6,660 nt of DNA from Acidobacteriota bacterium (GCA_003155335.1 PMCG01000277.1:1-6660), one strand, 5' to 3'. Numbered from the stretch's first letter, positions 1 through 6,394 are shown. Notes: generated by a model not told the origin, from the sequence alone. Program-made: numbers and translations.

Positions 1-1464
1 CAGACCGCGCTCGCCGCGCTGCGAGAGACTGTCGATGCCGACGTTGTGGACGTAGCTTTGCGCTTCGTGGCAGGCATAGAGCGTCCGACGGCGCGCGCGT
101 GGCTCCTGGGCCGGAGCGTCACCGAGGAACAGACGCAGCGGCTCGGCGTCGCGCGGGCCCTCGACGACGAGGAACCCGCCGAGGATGCCATTCGCACGCT
201 TCTGACTCTGGCCGGCCCCAGCTGCCCGGTGGCGCTAGCATTCGATCAGATCGAAGGGCTGCAACGCGAACCCGAGGACCACCAGCTCCTACAGGCCCTC
301 GGCCACGGGGTGGCGCAACTCTTCGGCCGAAATCGCAATGTCGCGACCATCACCTGCTGCCTGACGGACTTCATTGAAACGCTCCGGCGGGCAGCGGGCA
401 AGCAGAACTACGATGCGCGGCTCGCTGAGCGGAGCTACTCGCTGCAGAGCCTCGACACTTCCCAGGCGCTCAGGCTGATCGAGCAGCGGCTCGCGACTTC
501 GACACTTGTTCAACAAGTACGACTACTGGGCCGAGGAAGGGGGCATACGCAGTTCGATGACCGCCTCTGGCCAGTCTCACGAACGGCGCTTCAGGTCCAC
601 CTGACGCACCCATTGCCCGCGCGCGATGTTCTGAAGCTGTGCCGAGAGATGTTCGACAAGGTAGCTCAGGGGGCGCCGACGGCGCCGGCCAAGGACGTGG
701 GATCGGCGCTTCGGGAGACGTGGGAGTCGGCGCTCGAAGAGGAGCGCCAGATGGCGCGCGACCGGCTCGACGAAGGTATCTACGTGGACGGCCTGCTGCG
801 GGCCTGCGACCTCTGGGGTGAAGGCGTCCGCGCGACCAGGGGCGGCGGCCGGGACGTTGACCTGGTTCTCGAGCGCGGTAGGCGCAAGGCCGCCGTGGCC
901 GTGTGCCACGCCGACAACATGAAGACGCTCGCTGCGCGCTTGCGGCGACTGCGCGACGTCCAGACGCACTTCGACAGCCTGGTCGTCGTGCGCGACCAGC
1001 GCCTGGGCATCCCCACGACGGCGCGGAGGACGCGCGAACACCTCGACGCGCTCGTGGCGGCGGGCGGCGCGCTGTTGAAGCCCAGCGCCGAGGCGTTTGC
1101 AGCGCTGGCCGCGCTGCGACGGCTTCTGTCCGAGGCGGCGGCGGGCGATCTGGCCGTCGGCGGCCAGATCGTGTCCACCGAGGAGTTGAAGACGTGGCTG
1201 GCGCGGAACGCACCTCCCGCCCTCCGGGACCTTGTCCGAGAAGTCGCTGGGGAGCCTCTCGCGCGTGAGGATGCCTCCATAGAACCCGTACTGGAGGCCT
1301 TGCGCGAGATGTGGGTGATCGATCTCGCGACCCTTGCGAGCCGCGTGTCCATACCCACCGAGAAGATTCGCGAGCTGATTCTGTCCGCACCGGACTTGCT
1401 CGGCCTTGTGCGCGGACCGGACGACGTCGTCTTCCTGCGGCCCGATGCGATGGAGCGCAGCTGA
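1..1464 (+). CDS. AAA+/STAND-like ATPase with C-terminal nuclease-like and winged-helix regions (5' partial)
   Basis: The frame is open from the first base, so the gene starts upstream; the GTG at 46 is only an internal candidate start. No Walker A motif is present in the window and it should lie upstream. A Walker B-like strand ends in FDQIEG (bases 241-258), with D-Q in place of the usual D-E. It is followed by a sensor-1-like strand (NVATITCCLTD, from about base 337) and a helical lid ending in ARDVLKLCREMFD (about 619-657), as in Orc/Cdc6 or STAND ATPases. The next segment contains DVDLVLERG (853-879) and then VAVCHADN (895-918), in the layout of a restriction-endonuclease-like core but without the E-x-K pair, so catalysis is doubtful. 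The last 50 or so residues resemble a winged helix (VIDLATLASRVSIPTEKIREL). The stop overlaps the start of the nuclease-FtsK gene, implying a shared operon and probably a shared complex. A role as regulator or loader of that motor is inference. The ATPase call is fairly sure; the C-terminal domain calls are tentative. Confidence 0.72.
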   Translation, partial: QTALAALRETVDADVVDVALRFVAGIERPTARAWLLGRSVTEEQTQRLGVARALDDEEPAEDAIRTLLTLAGPSCPVALAFDQIEGLQREPEDHQLLQALGHGVAQLFGRNRNVATITCCLTDFIETLRRAAGKQNYDARLAERSYSLQSLDTSQALRLIEQRLATSTLVQQVRLLGRGRGHTQFDDRLWPVSRTALQVHLTHPLPARDVLKLCREMFDKVAQGAPTAPAKDVGSALRETWESALEEERQMARDRLDEGIYVDGLLRACDLWGEGVRATRGGGRDVDLVLERGRRKAAVAVCHADNMKTLAARLRRLRDVQTHFDSLVVVRDQRLGIPTTARRTREHLDALVAAGGALLKPSAEAFAALAALRRLLSEAAAGDLAVGGQIVSTEELKTWLARNAPPALRDLVREVAGEPLAREDASIEPVLEALREMWVIDLATLASRVSIPTEKIRELILSAPDLLGLVRGPDDVVFLRPDAMERS

Positions 1465-3350
1465 TGCCGAAGTTGCTCAGCGTGTCGGAAGTGCGCCGGG
1501 CGCTGTACTGGGCGGCAGGTGGCCCCGCGACTGCAGGACCAGGCCAGCCGTCTGAAGCGCTCCTCGGCACACTGTTCCACAAGCTCTTCGCAGGGCTGAC
1601 CGGCCCCGACACCGCCGGCAATCTCGTCCGCCCCCTAGAGGGCGCGGATCCGAAGATCGATGCCTGGAAAGTGGCGCTGCGACGCCACGCCTACGTCTGG
1701 CACGTGGGCCCGGCGCTGGTGGAGCACGAGCGCGACTTGCAGGGGCTCGGGCCCAAGCTGCTGGGCTTCTGGCAGGCGGCGCAGGAGCTGACCGATTGGC
1801 TGGCCGAAGCGATGTGGGAGCAACAGGCCGCGGGTCGCAACGTGGCCGACGCGCGGGCCGCCGTGTTCGAAGCCCATGAGCAAGAGGTCTCGCGCGAGTT
1901 GCGTGAGCCCGGATGGACCGACAGCGTCGTGATCGAGGGGCGCATCGACGCCGTTCTGCGACAGCCGTCGTCGGGTACCGCGTGCCTGGTCGAGCTGAAG
2001 ACCGGCCGCAGCGCGCCGGAGGCGGATCTGTGCCAAGCCGCTCTGTATCACCTGCTGCACGGCGGCGACACGCGCTCGCAGGTGGCCGTGATCGGCTTTC
2101 TCCCGCGGCGGCATGAGGCGCGCTTCAGCGCAAAACAGCTGACGGAGGCCCAGGTAGCGCTGAAGCTACTGGCGGCGCGGCTGGCCGGCGTGTTGCCCGT
2201 GAAGGAGGTCGCCCGCCCGCGCGTTCCACCGCGGCCAATCGTCGCGCCACGGACACGGCGGGCCGGCGGCGCGAGAGAGCCGGGCCAGACGGAGCTGCGC
2301 GACAAGCTGATCGCCGCGTACGCCGAGTTCGGCGTCACGTTGCGGATCGTGGACGAGCCTCTGGTCGGACCGACCTTCGTCAGGTTCTTTGTCGAGCCGG
2401 GGCGCGCCGTGCAGTTGGGCCACGTGGAGCGGTTGGCTCCCAGTGTCTGGACGAGGCTGCGCACGGACCAGCCGCCGCTGGTCTCGGTGGATCGTGGTCG
2501 CATCGCGATCGATGTCCAGCGGCCTGACCGCCAGGACGTCCTGTGGTCGACAATCCGGGACCAGCTTCCGAAGGCCGGCCCGGGGGGCGCATCGAGCTTC
2601 CCCGTCGGGATCGCTGTCGATGGCACCGTGCGCTGGGCGGACTTTTCGCGACCGGAGCACTCGCACTTCCTCGTGGCGGGAACGGCGGGCAGTGGCAAGA
2701 GCGAGTGGTTGAGAGCCATGCTGGCCAGCCTGCTCGCCAGCAACGGCCCCTCCACGCTGAAACTGGCACTCATCGACCCGAAGCGCGTCGGCTTCGGCGC
2801 GTTCGAAGGCTGTGGCTGTCTCTGGCGCCCCATGGCGTACTCGCCGGAAGAGGCTCTGCATCTCATTGACGCGCTCGTCGAGGAGATGGAAGACCGCTAC
2901 CGCCGGTTGGCCAAAGCCGGAGGCGTGCAGGATGTCAAGGCACTGGCCGAGCAGCGTGGCGAGGTACTGGCGCGCATCGTGTGCGCCTGCGATGAATACG
3001 CAGACCTGCTCGCGGAGAAGGGTACGCGTCGCGAGATCGAGTCGCGCGTCGCGCGGCTCGCACAGAAAGGCCGGGCAGCCGGCATCCATCTAGTGTTCGC
3101 TACGCAACGGCCCAGCCGTGATGTCGTCACGGGGGTGATCAACGCGAACCTCATGGCGCGCGTGGCGCTCAAGGTTGCAGCGCCACTCGAGTCGCGTCTC
3201 ATCGTTGATAGCGGTGGCGCTGCCGCGCTGTTGGGGCGCGGTGATCTGCTGTTCAGAGACCTGGGCGACCCCGTGCGTTTGCAGTCCCCGTATGTGAAGG
3301 ACGACGAGTTGCGTCACATCCTCAAGTCGTTCGCGCCCCCTCAGGACTGA
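1464..3350 (+). CDS. PD-(D/E)XK nuclease (RecB/Cas4-like) fused to FtsK/SpoIIIE DNA translocase
   Basis: The product has 628 residues. I chose the ATG at 1464, which overlaps the upstream TGA (TGATG) and has GGAG 8 nt before it; an in-frame ATG at 1311 would lie deep inside the previous gene. Residues 1-245 are a RecB/Cas4-type nuclease: an LSVSEVR opening, H39 in GTLFHK, D162 in EGRIDAV, E177 and K179 in VELKTG, and a Q191/Y195 (QAALY) motif. Cas4-type iron-sulphur cysteines are not seen. An Arg/Pro linker (about 248-275) leads to an FtsK alpha/beta motor: GPTFVRFFVEPG (302-313), Walker A GTAGSGKS (406-413), LIDPKR (436-441), Walker B with D510-E511 in CDEYADLL, and the hallmark QKGRAAGIHLVFATQRPS (534-551) and LLGRGDLLF. 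It lacks the membrane segments and C-terminal gamma domain of cell-division FtsK, so it is a soluble motor. The likely role is ATP-driven double-stranded DNA movement coupled to cleavage, probably in defence or element processing (inference). Domain identity is very secure; biological role is unknown. Confidence 0.9.
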   Translation: MPKLLSVSEVRRALYWAAGGPATAGPGQPSEALLGTLFHKLFAGLTGPDTAGNLVRPLEGADPKIDAWKVALRRHAYVWHVGPALVEHERDLQGLGPKLLGFWQAAQELTDWLAEAMWEQQAAGRNVADARAAVFEAHEQEVSRELREPGWTDSVVIEGRIDAVLRQPSSGTACLVELKTGRSAPEADLCQAALYHLLHGGDTRSQVAVIGFLPRRHEARFSAKQLTEAQVALKLLAARLAGVLPVKEVARPRVPPRPIVAPRTRRAGGAREPGQTELRDKLIAAYAEFGVTLRIVDEPLVGPTFVRFFVEPGRAVQLGHVERLAPSVWTRLRTDQPPLVSVDRGRIAIDVQRPDRQDVLWSTIRDQLPKAGPGGASSFPVGIAVDGTVRWADFSRPEHSHFLVAGTAGSGKSEWLRAMLASLLASNGPSTLKLALIDPKRVGFGAFEGCGCLWRPMAYSPEEALHLIDALVEEMEDRYRRLAKAGGVQDVKALAEQRGEVLARIVCACDEYADLLAEKGTRREIESRVARLAQKGRAAGIHLVFATQRPSRDVVTGVINANLMARVALKVAAPLESRLIVDSGGAAALLGRGDLLFRDLGDPVRLQSPYVKDDELRHILKSFAPPQD

Positions 3351-3423
3351 CCATTCGCCCGAGTTCCGTGGCTGCCTCCCCCCGCGGTCGCGGAAACGTC
3401 GGCGAGCCGCGCATCTGCACCGG

Positions 3424-3448
3424 CGGCCCTGTCTTCCGCTACGACCAG
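3424..3448 (+). repeat. Direct repeat, copy 1 (25 nt), in the convergent gap
   Basis: CGGCCCTGTCTTCCGCTAC (3424-3442) followed by GACCAG is repeated at 6206-6233 with a single 3-nt (TAC) insertion. Weaker similarity continues for about 20 nt downstream (12 of 21 positions by eye). It lies 73 nt after the nuclease-translocase stop, between that gene and the convergent toxin gene. Read on the plus strand, both copies give GPVFR(Y)YDQ, so it may be a relic of coding sequence, a recombination scar or a dispersed repeat. The rest of 3351-3480 shows no gene and no convincing terminator; the only hairpin noticed has a 5-bp stem (3406-3410 with 3423-3427) and no T-run. Confidence 0.7.
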
Positions 3449-3480
3449 GTCCTGAGGTTCCGCGCGGCGTCTCGTGCCAG

Positions 3481-3783
3481 CTACGGCTGCTGGATCCTGT
3501 CGGTCCAGTACTCCGGATGGCGGCGCAGATGCATCACGGCGAGTATGACGACCTCATCGCCATCCATCTGGTAGAGCAGCGCGAAAGGGAACCGGCGCAC
3601 GAGGCGTCGACGCACAGATCCTCGCGCGATCGGCCATCGCTCCGGATGCTGCCGAATGTCCTGCACGGCCACGGCAACTCGCTCCAGAAAGTCCGTGCCG
3701 AGACCGAGCGCCCGCCCCTCGTAGTATCGAGCCGCGTCATTGAGTTCGCGTTCCGCCGGGGCGAGAAACCGCGCCGGCTTCAT
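3481..3783 (-). CDS. ParE/RelE-superfamily toxin of a type II toxin-antitoxin system
   Basis: The 100-residue product has the ParE-toxin pattern from end to end. It has a PAERELNDAARYYE helix near the N-terminus, then GLGTDFLERV, then HPERWP in the middle, then the basic strand RRRLVRRFPFALLYQ, and it ends VVILAVMHLRRHPEYW. This family makes small toxins that act on DNA gyrase (ParE) or cleave ribosome-bound mRNA (RelE); the sequence alone does not say which. Its ATG overlaps the antitoxin stop by 4 nt (ATGA), so translation is coupled and the antitoxin is made first. The length is normal and the frame intact, so it is probably functional. No promoter of its own is visible. It runs convergently toward the nuclease-translocase gene, with 130 nt between the two stops. 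Confidence 0.9.
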   Translation of the reverse strand: MKPARFLAPAERELNDAARYYEGRALGLGTDFLERVAVAVQDIRQHPERWPIARGSVRRRLVRRFPFALLYQMDGDEVVILAVMHLRRHPEYWTDRIQQP

Positions 3784-4010
3784 CGCAGGGCGCGACGGGC
3801 ATCCCGAATGACGTCGTCGGCTGGCCGCGCATCGATGCGGCCGGCGCGGTGCGCCTCGAATCGGCGCTCGGCCTCATCTAGCCACAGCCGCTCGTTCTCT
3901 TCGTCGTTCACGTCGTCAAGGCTGGCGATGAGTCGCTCGGCGAGCCTCGCGCGCTCTTCGGTCGGCAGGCTGAGGACTCGGTTCTCCAACTGCGCAAGGT
4001 CTGAAGCCAT
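3780..4010 (-). CDS. Antitoxin, putative addiction module component family (PF09720-like)
   Basis: The 76-residue product fits the small antitoxin family annotated as addiction module component: LSLPTEERARLAERLIASLDD near the start, then W43 in RLWLDEAERRFEAHRAG, then a D-V-I-R-D-A-R-R-A-L-R tail. It is expected to bind and neutralise the ParE/RelE toxin encoded directly after it, and such antitoxins commonly repress their own operon. I chose the ATG at 4008-4010 because a purine-rich GAGGGG lies about 8 nt upstream, a promoter-like pair precedes it, and homologous proteins begin at this point. The reading frame stays open much further upstream, but that stretch is antisense to the peptidase gene and shows no antitoxin features. 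The antitoxin-toxin order and 4-nt overlap are standard for these operons. Confidence 0.9.
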   Translation of the reverse strand: MASDLAQLENRVLSLPTEERARLAERLIASLDDVNDEENERLWLDEAERRFEAHRAGRIDARPADDVIRDARRALR

Positions 4011-4031
4011 TCCCCAATCCCCTCGCTCCCT

Positions 4032-4060
4032 AAGATACGACACGCCTGACTTCCCGGCAA
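4032..4060 (-). promoter_or_regulatory. Probable promoter of the antitoxin-toxin operon
   Basis: On the minus strand there is a TTGCCG (-35, plus coordinates 4055-4060), exactly 17 nt of spacer, then TATCTT (-10, 4032-4037). Each matches the sigma-70 consensus at 4 of 6 positions. The -10 box ends 21 nt before the antitoxin ATG, leaving room for a short leader with the GAGGGG ribosome site. A small imperfect palindrome, CAACGGTTG (4058-4066), overlaps the -35 box and could be an autoregulatory operator, but at this size it may be chance. Confidence 0.45.
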
Positions 4061-4083
4061 CGGTTGGAACGATGGAAAGCGGT

Positions 4084-4097
4084 CCAGGCGGGCCTGG
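4084..4097. repeat. 14-nt inverted repeat in the divergent intergenic region
   Basis: CCAGGC-GG-GCCTGG is a perfect 6-bp dyad with a 2-nt centre. It lies between the divergent antitoxin and peptidase genes, about 25 nt upstream of the antitoxin -35 box and about 50 nt before the peptidase ATG. It could be a dimeric repressor site for either gene. In GC-rich DNA a dyad of this length can occur by chance. No clear plus-strand promoter for the peptidase was found in 4011-4148. Confidence 0.35.
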
Positions 4098-4148
4098 CCG
4101 TCGCGCGATGAGGGGTGAGGGAGGAGAATAGGCGGACATGGAGGTCGC

Positions 4149-6200
4149 ATGACTCTCACTGGTAGAACGCCGCTCTTGGGTGTCGTCGCGCTCGCGGTCC
4201 TTTTGTGCGCGGGTGCGGCATCGGCGGGGCCCGGCATCGATCTGGCCGGCATCGATCGCGCGGTGGCGCCTGGCGACGACTTCTTCGCCTACGCAAACGG
4301 CACTTGGTACAAGAACACGCCAATTCCCTCCGACCGCCCCGCAGTCGGTGTGGGGGCGGTCATGTACGACCTCACGAGCCAGCGCACTGTTGAGCTGATC
4401 CAGCGCGCTGCAGGCGGAGATGCTCCGGCAGGCAGCGTGGAACGCAAGGTCGGCGACTACTACACGAGCTTCATGGACGAGGCTGCGATCGAGGCTGCGG
4501 GGCTCGCGCCCCTGCGGCCGAAGCTTGACGCGATCGCGGCGATCGCGGACAGACGAGGCCTGGCCCGCGTGCTCGGCACCACGCTGCGCGCAGACGTGGA
4601 CGCCCTCAACGCCACGAACTTCTACACCGACAACTTGTTCGGGCTGTGGATCGCCCAGGACCTGGACCAGCCGAGCCGCTACGTCTCCTTCCTCATGCAG
4701 GGCGGCCTCGATATGCCTGAGCGCGCGTACTACGTCGACCCATTCCCGGAGATGGCCGAGATCCGCACGAAATGCCAGACCCACATGGCAAAGATCCTCG
4801 GCCTGGCGCAAGTCGCGGACCCCCAGGCGAGCGCTGCCCGCGTCTTCGACCTGGAGCGCCGCATCGCCGAGGTTCACAGCAGCCGCGAAGCGTCCGAAGA
4901 CGTCAAGAAGTCCAACAACCACTGGAGCCGGGAGACGTTCGCGTCCAAGGCACCGGGGCTGGACTGGACGGAATTCTTCTCAGCGGCCGGTCTCGGCACG
5001 CAGCAGGAGTTCGTCGTCTGGCACCCCGATGCGGTGGCCGGCATCTCGGCCCTCGTCGTCAGCCAGCCGCTCGAGACGTGGAAGGAGTACATGACCTTCC
5101 ATGCCCTTGAGCACCAGGCAGCGGTGATGCCGGCCGCGTTCCAGGAGGAGCGCTTCGCCTTCCACGGCACCGTTCTCACGGGCACGCCTAAGCAGCGCGA
5201 CCGTTGGAAGCGCGCTGTGGACGCGACCGGCGCCGCACTTGGCGAGGCCGTCGGCCAGATGTACGTGCGAGCTTACTTCCCGCCCGCTGACAAGGCGCGC
5301 ATCGAGGCGATGGTCCAGAACCTGATCGTGGCATTCGGCCGCCGCATCGACCGTCTCGACTGGATGGCGCCGGCCACCAAGGCCAAAGCAAAGGCCAAGC
5401 TGGCCACGCTCGCTGTGCACGTCGGCTATCCCGATCGCTTCCGGGACTACTCCGGGCTGGCCATCGTGCGCGGCGACGCCTACGGCAACGCGGAGCGCGC
5501 CGAGCTCTTCGAGTACCGCCGCAACCTGGCCAAGCTGGGACAGCCCGTCGATCGGTCGGAATGGGTGATGACGCCGCAGACGGTGAATGCGGTGAATCTG
5601 CCCGTGATGAACGCGATGAACTTCCCGGCCGCCATCCTGCAGCCGCCGCTCTTCGACCCCGCGCGTCCTGTGGCCATGGACTACGGCGCCATCGGCGCCG
5701 TGATCGGCCACGAGATCAGCCACAGCTTCGATGACCAAGGCGCCCTCTTCGACGAGAGTGGCCGGTTGCACAACTGGTGGACCGAGGCAGACCTCGCGCA
5801 CTTTCAGGCCTCGGCAGAGCGACTGGTAGCGCAGTACAACGCCTATGAGCCGCTGCCCGGCCTGCACGTCCACGGCAAGCAGACCCTGAGCGAGAACGTG
5901 GCCGACGCGGCGGGGCTTGCGGTCGCGTACGACGCCTATCGCCTATCACTCGGAAAGAAGCCGGCCCAGATCGCGGAGGGCCTCAGCGGTGACCAGCAGT
6001 TCTTCCTCAGCTTCGCGCAGTCCTGGCGGCAGAAGACGCGCGAGCCGCTGCTGCGCCAGACGATCCTGGGCGACGGTCATGCCCCTGCTGAGTTCCGAGC
6101 CGACGTGGTGCGCAACCTCGATCCCTGGTACGACGCGTTCGACGTCAAACCTGGCCAGAAGCTATACCTGGTCCCGGCTGACCGAGTGCGCGTGTGGTGA
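4149..6200 (+). CDS. M13 family (neprilysin/PepO-like) zinc endopeptidase, secreted
   Basis: The 683-residue length is typical of bacterial M13 enzymes. A signal peptide (residues 1-26: R6, a hydrophobic core, ASA cleavage motif) points to export; no lipobox is seen, so it is probably periplasmic or extracellular. The mature part opens with the family's PGDDFFAYANGTW (41-53) and has an M13_N region followed by the catalytic M13 domain. The zinc site is HEISH (H521, E522, H525) plus E582, with D586 in SENVAD supporting catalysis. H644 and R650 in the DGHAPAEFR segment, and N480-A481 in VNAVN, match neprilysin H711, R717 and N542-A543 in order and spacing. The C-terminus ends in the family-typical RVRVW. 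These enzymes cut oligopeptides and small proteins. The ATG at 4149 has GGAGG 4 nt upstream (4140-4144). Oddities: SENVAD replaces the usual GENxAD, and VNAVN replaces VNAYY. The gene stands alone, divergent from the antitoxin operon. Confidence 0.96.
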   Translation: MTLTGRTPLLGVVALAVLLCAGAASAGPGIDLAGIDRAVAPGDDFFAYANGTWYKNTPIPSDRPAVGVGAVMYDLTSQRTVELIQRAAGGDAPAGSVERKVGDYYTSFMDEAAIEAAGLAPLRPKLDAIAAIADRRGLARVLGTTLRADVDALNATNFYTDNLFGLWIAQDLDQPSRYVSFLMQGGLDMPERAYYVDPFPEMAEIRTKCQTHMAKILGLAQVADPQASAARVFDLERRIAEVHSSREASEDVKKSNNHWSRETFASKAPGLDWTEFFSAAGLGTQQEFVVWHPDAVAGISALVVSQPLETWKEYMTFHALEHQAAVMPAAFQEERFAFHGTVLTGTPKQRDRWKRAVDATGAALGEAVGQMYVRAYFPPADKARIEAMVQNLIVAFGRRIDRLDWMAPATKAKAKAKLATLAVHVGYPDRFRDYSGLAIVRGDAYGNAERAELFEYRRNLAKLGQPVDRSEWVMTPQTVNAVNLPVMNAMNFPAAILQPPLFDPARPVAMDYGAIGAVIGHEISHSFDDQGALFDESGRLHNWWTEADLAHFQASAERLVAQYNAYEPLPGLHVHGKQTLSENVADAAGLAVAYDAYRLSLGKKPAQIAEGLSGDQQFFLSFAQSWRQKTREPLLRQTILGDGHAPAEFRADVVRNLDPWYDAFDVKPGQKLYLVPADRVRVW

Positions 6201-6205
6201 AGCTA

Positions 6206-6233
6206 CGGCCCTGTCTTCCGCTACTACGACCAG
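6206..6233 (+). repeat. Direct repeat, copy 2 (28 nt), just after the peptidase
   Basis: This copy shares the 19-nt core CGGCCCTGTCTTCCGCTAC (6206-6224) and the following GACCAG (6228-6233) with 3424-3448, separated here by an extra TAC. The two copies are in the same orientation about 2.78 kb apart and bracket the toxin-antitoxin operon and the peptidase gene. A 19-nt exact match is not expected by chance in a window of this size. Confidence 0.7.
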
Positions 6234-6359
6234 ATGCAGCACTTCCTCGATGCGTTCTAGTCACGGCCGGGCGCGAGTCCGCCGCTGCGTTTCGCCCGCG
6301 GATGTGCCGACGCGGGACCCTCGGGCACACCTGCACGGGACGACGATCGATGCGGGGCC

Positions 6360-6388
6360 TTGCGCCCGCCGAGTAGAAGGCCTATACG
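6360..6388 (+). promoter_or_regulatory. Possible promoter of the nucleotidyltransferase-like gene
   Basis: TTGCGC (6360-6365), a 17-nt spacer and TATACG (6383-6388) form a weak sigma-70-like pair (3 of 6 and 4 of 6). If used, transcription would start almost at the ATG at 6395, giving a leaderless or near-leaderless message. The only ribosome-site-like sequence, AGAAGG (6375-6380), lies 14 nt upstream of the ATG, rather far. This is a low-confidence reading. Confidence 0.25.
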
Positions 6389-6394
6389 GTTTGA

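Larger units (their letters stand above)
6201..6394 (+). other. Intergenic region after the peptidase with a short in-frame extension
   Basis: No gene is supported here. Immediately after the peptidase TGA the same frame stays open for 19 codons, reading SYGPVFRYYDQMQHFLDAF, before TAG at 6258-6260. Because the peptidase already ends at the family-typical RVRVW, this is probably a relic of other coding sequence rather than a readthrough tail. The first part coincides with the second copy of the direct repeat. A weak 6-bp CGGGCG/CGCCCG stem around 6269-6295 has a large loop and no T-run, so I do not call a terminator. Confidence 0.4.

Noticed and set aside
1311..1463. Earlier in-frame ATG for the nuclease-FtsK gene
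   Set aside because: It would overlap the ATPase gene by 154 nt and add an Arg-rich out-of-frame translation; the overlapping ATG at 1464 begins the family-like LSVSEVR opening.
470..1621. Long minus-strand open frame (383 codons) across the ATPase gene
   Set aside because: Its product is low-complexity Arg/Pro/Ala/Ser, typical of the antisense of GC-rich coding DNA, and it conflicts with plus-strand genes that have recognisable motifs.
3406..3427. Possible terminator hairpin in the convergent gap
   Set aside because: The stem is only 5 bp with a 12-nt loop and no T-run on either strand.
3368..3574. Small plus-strand open frame of 68 codons after the nuclease-FtsK gene
   Set aside because: No ribosome site or family resemblance, and half of it is antisense to the toxin; only the short repeat-encoded peptide is of note.
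4231..4257. 15-nt tandem-like repeat (CCGGCATCGATC twice) at the start of the mature peptidase
   Set aside because: It encodes GIDLAGID, a composition expected at this point of M13 enzymes, so it needs no separate explanation.
4011..4922. Upstream extension of the antitoxin frame to a 380-residue protein
   Set aside because: The added part is antisense to the peptidase signal peptide and N-terminal domain and shows no family features; the internal ATG at 4010 has a ribosome site and gives the normal antitoxin length.
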